The notes: generated from the sequence alone by a model not told the origin. Positions 1 through 9,781 are shown, counted from the first letter of the stretch. The stretch is DNA of 21,141 bases from Chara braunii (GCA_003427395.1 BFEA01001010.1:19785-40925), one strand, 5' to 3'. Translations and numbers: made by a program.

Positions 1-764
1 TTGAGTTTAAACCCTACTACTTTTTAACAGATAGCATCTGATTGCACTGATCTCATCACTGTTCCTCTTCCTCTCAACCAACCAGTCTCCCACCACAGAC
101 TTCCCTCTCAAAAATGCCATCCGTAGATTTTGATACAAAGTGGCGGCAGCAGCTATGGATCTGCACATCTGAGCCTTAAACCACTACTAGTACCTCCGAG
201 CCTGTTTTTGTAGAGCCCGAATTTCACTGCGCTCCAAGTTCTGCCGAGTCCCACGAGTCCCACTCCATTTTCTTTTCTCGTACTCTCACGGAAAGAACCC
301 GAAAAAAAAAAGAAAGAAGGAACTCGCAGCCGTGAAACTCACAAAATTTGAAAAAAAGAAGAAGAAGAAACTAAACAAAGCTTTGGCCGTGAAATGCAGT
401 TGTATACATTCTTGGAAGTGGTAGTGTGAGTGTGCCCTCAGTGAGGGCGTCCCACGCCCATGGCCAGGTTGTCAGATTCCAGAAAGTCAAAGAAGGGGAA
501 AAAGAAAAGGAAACACGGATTTGGCCGTGTGAAATTGGCTCTATACGTTCCTCTGAGTGCCAGTGTGATCAGGGTTACAATCCTCTGAGGAAACGCAACT
601 TGAGCAGATCATGGATTCCGCCCTGCCTTGTTGGCAGGGGACTCATAAGAATGAGAAGAGAAAGGGAAAAAAAAACAAAGCAACAACATTCAGAATCTCA
701 CCATATTCCTGCAGCCCCCACTTGACTGCCAGGAGTGAGGAGGCCGTGTTCTTTGAGATCCAAC
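1..764 (+). other. Unassigned A-rich segment ending in poly(A)
   Basis: I recognise no gene here. The short open frames are rich in Lys, Glu and Arg because of A/G-rich tracts and show no family motif. The segment contains two A-rich blocks (about 300-372 and 484-515). Each is followed by a related stretch beginning TTTGGCCGTG (382-391 and 520-529, 138 bp apart), which suggests an old, degenerate tandem duplication. It ends in an uninterrupted A run next to a truncated LINE, so it may be the 3' part of a plus-strand retroelement or retrocopy whose start lies outside the window. That origin is inference. Confidence 0.35.
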
Positions 765-784
765 AAAAAAAAAAAAAAAAAAAA
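765..784 (+). repeat. A20 homopolymer, probable retro-insertion tail
   Basis: Twenty consecutive A residues lie between the A-rich segment and the broken end of the minus-strand LINE. Seen from that LINE the run would be poly(T), so it cannot be the LINE's own tail. It fits better as the tail of a plus-strand element inserted into the LINE. Confidence 0.6.
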
Positions 785-786
785 GT

Positions 787-2215
787 GAACAGGTCATCTG
801 CGAGTGCCTTCGCTCTGCAGTCCCCATCTCCGGCGAGGGGGATACCTCTGATTTGTGGGCGTTTGCGGATGCAGTTTAGCAGGATTTCCAGTTGTAAGAT
901 GAACAGCAGGGGGCAGGGGGGCCAACAGACAGCCTTGACCGAGAGATCTCGTCAGTTGGAATGGACGCGAGAGGTGGCCGTTGAGTTGAACACAGGAAGA
1001 AGATGCAGTGTACATCGCAATGACCCAACTGCAGAAGCCCTCACCAAACCCTAGCTTCCTGAGCGTGGTCAGGACGAAGGACCGACCCACTCTGCCATAG
1101 GCTTTTTCAAGATCTAGGAGCAAGACTGCAATGTCCTTATTCTCCACTTGGATGAGCTTAATCGACTCGATCGCAGTTAGGATGTTCAAGAAGATAGACC
1201 TGCCCTGGACAAAGGCCCAATGATCACGCTCCACCAGCTTGGGTAGAATGCGGCCCAAGCACAGGGCCATCGTTTTGGCCAGGAGTTTATAATCCACGTT
1301 GAGGACGGAAATCGGCCAATAATTCATAATGTTGGTCGTGTCTCCCTTCTCAAACATTATAGAGATGACCCCATGGGTCATCGCTTGCCCCAACTTACCC
1401 CCCAGCATCACCTTGTTGTAGACTTCTAACAAGCGACGGACATAGCGATTCCCAACAACAACAGTAAAACTCAACCGTGAGCCCATCCCTGCCGGGGCAC
1501 TTCCCTGCTGCCATAACCTTCAACGTTTGCACCAACTCCTCCGTTGTGACTGGCCTATGCAATGCTAGCCTATCTTCTGTAGAGAGCCTTACGTCTGTCT
1601 GTAGCCACATATCGGATTCCCGCGAGGGATCTGTGTCCGCCGTATCATCCATTCCCTTGGAGGTGAGAATGTTCGAATAGTAGAGCTTAGCGTACTCCAA
1701 CATGTCCGAAGCAGCAGAGGCCGGAGTGGCTCTGGCAATGAAAGGGTGTGGTGGAACGTGGAACTGGGGAGGAGCCTGCGTAAGGTCTCCTTAGTGAGCA
1801 TGTCGTGTACCATGATGCCCTTCAGTTTCAGTGGGTATCTTCCCAGTGAGCCTGTTTATCTGCCTGCACTTTCTCGCACTCTGCCATCTTGCGCTCCCTC
1901 TCTGCAGCCCAAGTCCTATCAGAGCTGGGTTGGGCTTCCATACGCCACTTTACTTCCTCGACCCGCTTCCTGCATAAGTCCTCCTCCTTGTTGCGGTCTC
2001 TAGCCAGATTTCTGGAGCAAACATCTGTGATGCCTAAAATGGTAGCCATCCCCCCATCAAACCAATCTGTTGTGGAGGGGAAGTGTGGTCGTCGAACTCC
2101 ACACCTGTATGTGGTCGTTAACCCACTGTTGGAGGCCCGACTCTTCCAAGTTCTGCGAGTTTAATTCATAATATCCCCGAAAAGGAATCGAAGGAAAAAG
2201 GGAACAATGGACACA
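787..2215 (-). pseudogene. LINE copy 1: truncated ORF2 with reverse transcriptase (different family)
   Basis: This is a decayed reverse transcriptase of a non-LTR retrotransposon, read leftwards. The upstream linker begins near 2215 (GYYELNSQN, comparable to KGYYKLN in copy 3) and includes a charged helical region at 1828-2049. The RT core follows: KCPGRDGL near 1500, a YWPISVLN motif, FVQGRS, LLLDLEKAYG with the first catalytic Asp at 1112-1114, GQGCLLAPL (consensus RQGCP), and ALADDLF with the catalytic Asp pair at about 789-800. The frame changes near 2073, 1765, 1430 and 915. Motif damage includes AYD to AYG and RQGCP to GQGCL. The element stops immediately after ADD, at the poly(A). The endonuclease is not convincingly visible. 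Motif wording differs from copies 2-4, so this is a separate LINE family. Confidence 0.85.
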
Positions 2216-2810
2216 TGCCTCCCCCACACAACCATAAGGAAGCTCAAGGAGGGGTCATGGTTCTCAATCCACTATTTCGACCAAATAGTCAGGGGCAATT
2301 GTCAATGGGGGAAGGAAATGCGTCGGGGTAGGAGAAAGGTTATGAGTATCAGCGGTCGTCGCTAGTAATTGAGGACACCCAGATGATGGGCCGTCAGAGG
2401 ACCTTCACGTTAGGAGGTCAGGGAGAGTTGCTGTTACAGAATCCTATGGGAAGCAAAGGAGGAATGGTGATTCAATCGGGGCCACTTCAGAGGGAGGAGG
2501 AAGTAAGAAGAGGGAGGGAGGAGGAAGTGGGAAGGGGAAGTGAGAAAGGGGGAAGAAAGGATAGAGGGGATGGGAGAGGGCACGAAGGAGGACTCCGAGG
2601 AGATGGAAAAGGAGTAGGAGGATCGGAAGGGTGTAGTGGTAGCATGGAAGGAAAGGAAGACAGGCAGGAGGAGTGGCATCCTTTACAGGGTACGAAGCTG
2701 ATCATTGAAGGTCATACCTCACAATCAGTAACAGCTCCTTCGTCATGGTTGCAAAGCGTTAAAGAGCCCTTTCAAGGCAGGGCGCACAATCTCAGACACT
2801 GAAAATACCT
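2216..2810. other. Divergent inter-LINE stretch with polypurine tract
   Basis: This lies between the 5' side of minus-strand copy 1 and the recognisable ORF1 of plus-strand copy 2. A plus-strand frame (2383-2802) is open, but it is dominated by Glu, Gly, Arg and Lys from a purine-rich tract at about 2487-2660, roughly 90% purine on the plus strand. It could be the 5' UTR or N-terminal start of copy 2 ORF1, or the lost endonuclease end of copy 1. I see no promoter element that I can defend. Confidence 0.35.
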
Positions 2811-3045
2811 ATGAGGAATTTGATCACGGCCAAGGCGTTTTTTATATCCAAATTTTTAATACCTTCAGAGAACCGGGTGGCTGAAACAGCTGGAAAAAAA
2901 ACATTGATAAAAACTTACCCGACTCAGAAATTGGCAGAACGCGACATTGTGTATTCTACACATGCGAATAACTGGGTCTTCCACGATAAAGCTGCTTATA
3001 AATCCACAAATGATAAGACTAAGTGGATATGCAAAAGACTATCAG

Positions 3046-3053
3046 CTTATAAG
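3046..3053. repeat. Target-site duplication CTTATAAG, left
   Basis: This 8-bp sequence directly precedes the inserted element and is repeated exactly at 3553-3560. It is itself palindromic, and it fits the nTnnnnAn pattern reported for hAT target sites. Confidence 0.75.
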
Positions 3054-3552
3054 CTAGGTTGTTTTACCGGACGTTCGGGACCCCCCTAACCGTCCGGGAT
3101 GTCCGACCGGACGTCTGGTCGGACGTCGGATCGGACAGGGGTTGTCCAACAACGCGCAAAAAAATAAAAATAAATAAAAATAAAAATAAAAAATTGAAAA
3201 AAATCATGTGGCTTCTAGCTTGCATAAGGTGTATGCCACCAAAATTTTGGCTCATTTGAGCCAGTAAAAAAAAATATAAAAATCTTCAAAGTTTCTAATC
3301 CCCACCTATACCCCTCCTATCCCCACCAAAACCCCTCGTACCCCTCCTCCCACCCCAAAGAGCACCCTATTACCAAATGCTCAGAAAATTCTGAATTTTT
3401 TTATGGGGGATCTCTATGGCATGCGCAACACTTTTATTTATTTTTTTTTATTTTTTTTTTAAATGTCAAAAAGTGGTTGTCCGAGATCCCGGACAACCCC
3501 CCTACCGGACGGTTGGGGGAGACGTCCGGCCATCGGACGACTGGTAACCTAG
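3054..3552. mobile_element. MITE-like non-autonomous DNA transposon (499 bp, hAT-like TSD)
   Basis: The ends are inverted repeats: CTAGGTT at 3054-3060 and AACCTAG at 3546-3552. Looser, longer inverted similarity extends inward for about 100 bp on each side, with shared blocks such as CCGGACG, CCCC(C)AACCGTCCGG-like and GGGGTTGTCC. The termini are GC-rich. The middle (about 3160-3470) is A/T-rich with A- and T-runs and has no coding capacity, so a transposase would have to act in trans. The 8-bp flanking repeats suggest a hAT-type element. P-type elements also make 8-bp duplications, so the superfamily is tentative. Removing the element with one repeat (507 bp, a multiple of three) restores the LINE ORF1 frame. 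Confidence 0.8.
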
Positions 3553-3560
3553 CTTATAAG
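3553..3560. repeat. Target-site duplication CTTATAAG, right
   Basis: Exact second copy of the 8-bp sequence at 3046-3053, immediately after the right terminal inverted repeat. The ORF1 reading frame resumes right after it. Confidence 0.75.
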
Positions 3561-5006
3561 GGCAGCTATGAAGCGGTGTGTGAAGATTTTCTTATTCTTC
3601 CAGGTTTTGCAACTATGTTCACTATTTTATGTTTGTATACGAATGATAAATGCAAGATTGAATCATGGAGAAAATTAAGATAAGACCGATCGGAGGTACG
3701 GATCTATCCCTGGACGCCACCTAAACAGAGACCAGATGAGAGGAGAAACCAAATGATGAAATATTTATATTGGGTGGAATTCAGACACATCCCAATAGAA
3801 ATCCAGGCGGCTTTTATTCATGACTTTAGGGCAAGTCACAATATAGTGGATTTTATAGATCCCCTCCCTGCATATGTGGCTAGAAGAGATGACCATCTAA
3901 TGTTGGCCCTCAATCATCCAACCACAGTGCCTTTCACTTGGATGATGTCATACCATATAAGGTAGGGGGTAGAGAATACCGCATTCACACAACTCGTAAA
4001 CTGAGGTCGTGGTGTTTTAGATGCAGAGCGTATGGACTAGTACGGACCCTAACTGCACACAAAACCCAAGAAGGAGGAAGAGGGCAACAGGTAGACTCAT
4101 TCGAGACCCCTTCAAAGTTAATTTATGGAGGACTGTTGATGCTGGGCACGAAGGATGGGTCTATGTGGAGAATGCTAAGAAGGGGGAAACGCCTAAAGGT
4201 TGGACATGGGAACATGAGGGGGATCCTAATTGGGACACCAAACCCCCCGACGCTTGGGTTCCCCCGGAAGTAATGGTTAAAACATCCACGATGCTCACAC
4301 AGTCAACAAAGTCTATTCACCCGGCGCAACCTGACAACAATGATAGCACACATGCCTCCTCGTTTGAAGCTCAAGGGAAGCATACGGCAAATGGAAAGGA
4401 ACAGTCCTCTCCTTCTCCAAGTAAAGAAGTCTTTGGGCCCAGAGAGAAGGGCAAAAATTCAATGAGTCACCAGCAGTGGGTACCGGTTAATCACAGGAAA
4501 GTGGGTGCACTCTCGGGTCCACAACTAGTTGATCATCTACAGATAGAGGAAAAAGCAGTTAACGCAGTTTATCCCAGTGGGGAGGAGTCGGATTCAGAAA
4601 CTGACGAGATGGTGGGGATGGTAGAAGAGGCCTCGACCGAAGGCCTGGCTCAATTAAAAAAAGGAAAAAAATAAAAATAAAACAGATAACTAGCCCACAC
4701 AAGGAGGCTGTACTCACCAGTGATAAGGACTCTCTCATGAAAGAAACCCAATCTGAGTCACTTCAGCCCTCGCACAGAATAACTGTCGGAGAGGAGAACA
4801 CAGGAGGTCTGATGGGGGATCCACAAGTAGATGAGGAGGAAGCCTCTGAAGCGGTAGGGGAGGGAATGGAGGCAACATCCTCTGATCCGCTCAAAAAGGT
4901 CTTTGGTTTTGATCCAATGGAAGTGGACTCCTCTGCAGGAGATTTTGAAATGGAAGATGCAACTCCCCATCCTCAGCTTGACGCGTATGAGGAGCAAAAG
5001 ATATAG

Positions 5007-5640
5007 CAGTTAGCCGAGTGGGTGTTGCATAATTTAAAAAACGGTTTGGGGAAACCACTGTGGAATTTTGGGATAATTCTTATGTTCAGCTGGTTAATCT
5101 GTTAACCAGCAGTCACAGTCTGAAAATGGTGTTACAACAGGGGCTCCCTGAGGGTGTTCTATGGTCAAAGGTAAGCTTACGAATGCTAAACATTGTGACA
5201 GGTCTGTTTCACCCTCCCCATTCTCCAAAGGAAAGGGAAACTACAGGTGAGGGAAGCACATCATTGGTGGAGGTGGGAGTGAGGCGGCAACAGGTATCTA
5301 GGGCCGCTTCCGGTCCGCCGTAAAAAGACAAAGAGACTGAAAAGGTCATAATTACGGAAGAAGAAAAAGACCATAATCAGATCATTGTCCTTGAGTCAAG
5401 TGGTGGCTTTCCCGAGGAAGGAAGGGGGGTAAGGGTGGAAGATCTGGGTTCAGAACAAAGGGAGTCCGAAGAAGTCAATGAGGAGACTATAACAGATAAT
5501 ACAGTTGCCTCTCCAACGACGCCCCTTACTCAGGATGACTCAAGGAAAGAAAAAAAGGAACAAGACCCAGATAAGCGACAAAAGTTACTGCAAGCTCTTT
5601 ATGGCAAAAACCCGACATGGTTGCGTGCCACTCAGAAAGC
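5007..5640 (+). pseudogene. LINE copy 2 ORF1 tail / ORF1-ORF2 linker
   Basis: After the TAG at 5004-5006 the best coding signal moves to the frame 5060-5821, which has one internal TAA (5321-5323). The stretch from 5324 to 5580 is strongly acidic (Glu/Asp-rich) and looks disordered. It then runs without a stop into the ORF2 endonuclease. The segment near 5015-5150 (LAEWVLHNL, then EFWDNSYVQLVNLLTSS) weakly resembles the end of the unrecognised frame upstream of ORF2 in copy 3. I cannot place the start codon of ORF2. Copy 3 suggests it lies near DKRQKLLQALY (about 5570), but no ATG is there. Confidence 0.5.
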
Positions 5641-6442
5641 AGACTTGGATCTTAGGTCTCTCAATGTAAATGGCCTTGCTACAACATATGCAGTAAAACG
5701 TAAGGCAATCATGAAACAATTGAAAGGAGTGGGGGGTAAATCTTGGCCTGATTTGATTTGCATCCAAGAAACTCACCTCATGGACACTCCTAAGCATAAT
5801 AGGGCACACAATCTAGTCTGACCCTATCAGAAACACCAAGCCTATTCCACGACCAATGGATCGGCGGGGGTAGTTATTTGGGTACCACCAGACTCTAGGA
5901 TAAGGATAGTGTACTGTAAAGCCGATCAAGAGCAGGGCAGATGGCTGGTCACGTTGGTTATGCTTGGAATTAAAGTTAATTTGTGTCCTCAACATTTATG
6001 GACCTAATGCGGTACAGGAGCGTCGAAAATTTCTTCAAGACGTTAGAAACCATATTCCTATAGGAGTTTCAATCATCATTGCAGGAGACTTTAATGCGGC
6101 GCCGAATAGATGGAGAATCCCCTCTCCATGTCCTCCCTATATAGAGGAGGACGAACAAATTATTCAACAGCTATGCGAATCGGAAAATTTATTTGACACA
6201 TATAGGCGATTATGTCCACAAGAGCAATCATATACGTGTATTAGGAATATTCGTTCCCCTCACCAGTCAAGATCTAGGATAGACTTGATTCTCATGTCTG
6301 AGGATCTGGACTGTGTTTTGATGGGAGCCAACATTTTTTCTCAAAGTCCATGGTCAGGAATGAACCACAAGATGTGTGCAGCCTTACTTTCCTTCCGGAA
6401 GAAACCAGATCAAGGTAGAAGCTTCTACAAACTCAACTCTCT
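5641..6442 (+). pseudogene. LINE copy 2 ORF2: APE-type endonuclease domain
   Basis: The endonuclease nicks target DNA so that reverse transcription can start there. Family motifs are seen in order: SLNVNG with the metal-site Asn (5660-5674), QETH with the catalytic Glu (5765-5776), NIYGPN, GDFNAAP (6084-6095 for GDFN) and RIDLIL (6276-6293). The final Asp-His pair reads Asn-His (AAC at 6363-6365), which would disable catalysis. Further damage is a TGA at 5819-5821, where copy 3 has Trp, a frameshift near 5975 and another near 6440. The domain length matches copy 3. Confidence 0.88.
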
Positions 6443-7019
6443 TTCCTCAAACAAAGAGACTTCAGAACCTACATTCATGATGTATGGAATTTTTGGCACT
6501 CTACCAAGAATAGGCATAAATCGTACATAGCATGGTTTAACAATGGGCTAGTATTCTTGGCCAAAAAGTGTAACGAATACTAGTTAATGATCAAAGAAAT
6601 ATATAATCAGGAAATGAGGATTCAGGAACAAATTCTTCAATACGAGCGACAAGATTTCCTAGAACAATTACCTCAACGAGTCGATATTCTAGTACTCAAT
6701 AGCTAGCTACTAACCTTCACTCAACATCGTTGGCAAGGGTACTTGATCAGAGGCAAAATTTTAAAACACTCGACAAAAAGACAAATGAACTCATCTTTCT
6801 TTCCCCTGGCACATACTAGAGCTAGAAGAACATCTATTGAAGGTCTAATGGATCCTCAACAGATACCACTACAGGAATTTATCACTTCGGCCAGCAGTTT
6901 AAAAGTGGCATATGACTTTTTCAAAAGTCTTTTCATCTGAAGGGTAGAAGCATCGGCGAGTGATCCGGTTATTCAGAATTTTTTGGCCCCCATGACACAA
7001 GAATTGACACAACAACAAA
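6443..7019 (+). pseudogene. LINE copy 2 ORF2: endonuclease-RT linker
   Basis: This charged region links endonuclease and RT. It shares SYIAWFNNGLVFLAKKCNEY with copy 3 (IMWFNNGLAFLGRKCNEY), then a Gln/Glu-rich, probably helical stretch, then a basic segment ending AYDFFKSLF, matching ARDFFKSLF in copy 3 and YYQNLF in copy 4. In-frame stops are at 6581-6583, 6704-6706 and 6938-6940. Confidence 0.7.
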
Positions 7020-8563
7020 ATGTCAGATTGGAAAAACCTATCACTAAGGGAAGAAATCTGGACTGCGCTGCTGCAAATGGAAGAGGATAAAACTTCGGGA
7101 TTCGATAACTTCCCTAAAGAATTTTGGGAGGCAACGTGGCCGCACTTTTCAGAGGATCTAATGAAATTCTATAAGCAAGTTCAGGAAACAGACTGCATGG
7201 AAGAAATAGTTGGACAAGGGATAGTAACCCTATTGTACAAAAAGGTGGATAAGACAAATATAAGGAATTATAGACCAATCACCTTACTCACGGTTGTCTA
7301 CAAACAGGGTTCATTAAAGGAAGGAACATACAAGATAATATTTTGCTCATCAATGAGATGATTAAATTGTCCCGCCAGAATCACTAGAATGCAACCTTTG
7401 TATTTATAGATTTTGAGAAAGCTTATGATCATGTAGAATGAAAGTTTTTGGATGCATGTCTAGCGAAGATGAATTTTGGTCCAGCAATTCACAGGTGGAT
7501 TACTATCTTGCACTCTAATGCCACCACAAAGGTCCAAGTCAATGACCTACTTTCACCAAAAATCCGTCTCCAAAGATCAGTAAGGCAAGGGGATCCCTTA
7601 GCTCCATTTCTCTTTTTGATTATCATGGAAGCATTAGGAGTTAACCTAAGAACAAACAGAAGCCTTAAAAGACTTCACATTTCAGGTATATCAGAATAAG
7701 TTATACCAATCTGCTCTATGTTTGCTGATGACCTAACCATAATGATGGAGGCGTCCCATGATAACATGGAAGAGATAAAAGCATTAATGGATAAATTCTC
7801 CCTTCTGTCGGATATGGAAGTCAACTGGGGGAGTAAGACACAGGGTTGGTGGATTCATTTTCAAGGGGATAGGCCACCTGAGAATCCTAGGGTTAAGTGG
7901 ATATCATTAGAAGCACCTATTCGAGTTTTGGGGGTTATGCTCACAGCTAAAAGAAAACCAATCTCTAATGATGTATGGATTACTTCTTCAGCGTTACAAA
8001 AAATGAAGCAATGAAAAAATCTACATACTTCCCTATTTGGCAGGGCACTGGTTATTAACAACGTAATCCTTGCTTCAATTTGGTACAAGTCCGCCCTATG
8101 GTCACTAAACAAAGGTCCGACTAAGGAGCTCCGGGGGCAGTTCAAGGCCTTTCTTTGGCGAGGTAATCACGAAACACCTCATGTAATCCCCAGAGTGGCA
8201 TGGCAGGTCCTCATACAGCCAAAGGCCAAAGGAGGTTTAGGCATCTTGGACCCAATAATCCAATGTCAAGCACTAACTCTTCAATGGTTAAAGAGACTAA
8301 TATTGGTCACAGATCTCCCATGACAATCATTAGCACTGGAACAAATACGTAGATTGGCTCCACAAACCACAAAGGATGTAAACCTACTAACTTGGGTAGA
8401 GGATAGGTATTGGACTATTCCTCGGCCTAAAGCACACTCTAAAAAAGATGGCGAAGGGGATGAAGTAAGAAGAGATCTGGTTCTGGACAGTTTCTGGGTG
8501 ACCCTATTGAAAACCTGGCGTAAACTGCCCTTACCTAACAAATCATCCCCTTCTAGGTATTAA
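7020..8563 (+). pseudogene. LINE copy 2 ORF2: reverse transcriptase and thumb region
   Basis: The RT copies element RNA into DNA at the nicked target. Visible motifs are KTSGFDNFPKEFW, NIRNYRPITLL, a GFIKGRNIQDNILLIN box, FIDFEKAYD with the first catalytic Asp (7409-7411), RSVRQGDPLAPFLF (RQGDP 7583-7597) and FADD (Asp pair 7727-7732). These catalytic residues are intact. Just after VVYK (about 7305), 67 nt present in copy 3 are missing, which shifts the frame and removes the segment before GFI. In-frame stops at 7385, 7439, 7697, 8012, 8321 and 8561 interrupt an otherwise single frame from 7306 onward. Those at 7439, 8012 and 8321 replace a Trp seen in at least one sister copy. Confidence 0.9.
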
Positions 8564-9644
8564 GAAGTGCTTCGGCAACCAATTTTTGGCAATAGGTGGA
8601 TCACTGATGCACAAGGAAGGGTATTTATAAGCTCCACATCCCCGTGGTCCACTTGGGTTAAATACGGTATAATTAGGATCAAGGATTTGTGGAATTCAGA
8701 AAGCAAAAACTGAAAATCGGTAAGTCAGCTAAGAAAGGAAGTCAAGTACGCACATAATTTATATGAGAATCTTGAGCTAATCATTTCATCCATCCCGTTG
8801 GCCTGATTGGCTGCCTTGAAAAATGGGCCTACTTTTTTGGTTGGGGACTAGGTGTGTGCGCATCTGACGGAAGGTTACAGGGTAGTAGGGCAGATACTGG
8901 ATATTCATACGGATGGTGCCCTAATAAACCCCTTTGCACTCCACAAGGATTTCTCCCTATCACAACACAATCAAGATAAAGTGGTTTTCTTTCATTTTGA
9001 ATCACTGTATAGAGTAAGGACGATGTATTGTCCAATTTCCAAAGGATGGACGGTTTTTGCCCCGAATATCCTAATACCATATCTCCCTTTGGACCCTGCA
9101 GAGTGGATTTGGCGGGCTAATAGTAGATGCAAAGCTCAGAAGTTACAACCTTTATCAGTTAAAGCTTCATATCGCCTGTTACGCCCCCGAGTAGATGTTC
9201 TTGCTGTTATATAGGAACGATGGGCTCCACATGTGAATGTCTACATGAATCTGCTCAGACTGATTAAGTGGTGTCAAGGGTTCAAAAAAGGCTGGCTAAG
9301 TTTGTGTCACCACAGTGGGAGATCGCCCATCGTTGTCTACCAACGAATGACTAGTTGATTGCTCATTCCACGCTTGAACAGAGGGGGGTTGCCCTACCGT
9401 GGTGCGAGGTGTGCATGGAAGTTTTTCCCAATAGGAAGATAAGGGAAACGATTGAACACATCCTCTTACAATGTCCGGGGGCAAAATTGTGGTGGAGACG
9501 CTGGGACTATGTATGGAATAAACTGATAGGTATTGATTGGCCGTGGGACTGGAGGACGATCCTCTTGGGTCACTGGTGCCCTGCCCTCATTTCCTTAATG
9601 AATTTTCAGCAGAACTTGTACAACATTGGTAGAAAAGTCATGCT
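8564..9644 (+). pseudogene. LINE copy 2 ORF2: C-terminal region with CX2C...HX4C zinc finger
   Basis: This continues the RT frame (LRQPIFGNRW onward). Trp-rich segments match copies 3 and 4, including DPAEWIWRA and LSVKASYRLLRP. After a frameshift near 9265 comes the finger, WCEVC ... IEHILLQC (about 9400-9473). It resembles the plant zf-RVT region found downstream of many LINE RTs and is thought to help bind RNA. Stops occur at 8711, 8804, 8849, 9212 and 9352; all but 9212 align with Trp in a sister copy. The frame breaks at 9644, where the inversion begins, and its true continuation lies on the minus strand at 9969 going left. Confidence 0.8.
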
Positions 9645-9781
9645 AGCGCCTGACTGGACAAACCAATCATGGAAGATGATCTGATAATCCCTTTTGATGT
9701 TCGTCCCATCCTCCTCCCCTCATGCCTCATGGCCATTCCATATTCCCCAGTTTCCCTCTTGAAGAATCACCCAGCCAGTCC
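9621..9781 (+). repeat. Inverted-duplication arm 1 (24-bp block Y then 137-bp block X)
   Basis: Block Y (9621-9644) recurs as an exact reverse complement at 9970-9993. Block X (9645-9781) recurs as a reverse complement at 9994-10123, with three transitions and a 7-nt tandem duplication (CCTCATG) in this arm. The order is Y-X here and rcY-rcX there, so the two pairs do not nest as a simple palindrome. The pattern is that of an inversion with staggered breaks at both ends. Confidence 0.85.

Larger units (their letters stand above)
2811..5006 (+). pseudogene. LINE copy 2 ORF1 (gag-like, CCHC knuckle), interrupted by a MITE
   Basis: LINE ORF1 proteins bind the element RNA. The frame runs 2811-3053, is interrupted by the 499-bp insertion, and resumes in the same frame at 3561. 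One TAA (3681-3683) follows, then YPWTPP and WVEFRHIPIEI, which resemble the end of a DUF4283-like domain (family knowledge, by eye). A frameshift near 3935-3955 leads to GGREYRIHTTRKLRSW and the knuckle: Cys codons at 4013 and 4022, Leu (4037-4039) where His is expected, and a last Cys at 4054 reached only after a further shift. The C-terminal half (4057-5006) is acidic and Ser/Pro-rich, with a frame change in the A-rich stretch near 4655-4680. It is clearly inactive. Assignment as ORF1 also rests on its place just upstream of ORF2. Confidence 0.7.

Noticed and set aside
794-1054. Plus-strand open frame over 611-1054 as a gene
   Set aside because: Its second half is the antisense of the LINE copy 1 RT, which has clear RT motifs on the minus strand; the first half is low-complexity Lys-rich.
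2434-2705. Minus-strand Ser/Pro-rich frames opposite the polypurine tract
   Set aside because: Composition shadows of a G/A-rich tract; no motif supports coding.
3064-3259. Short open frames inside the MITE on both strands
   Set aside because: They arise from the palindromic GC-rich ends and A/T runs; the peptides are low-complexity.
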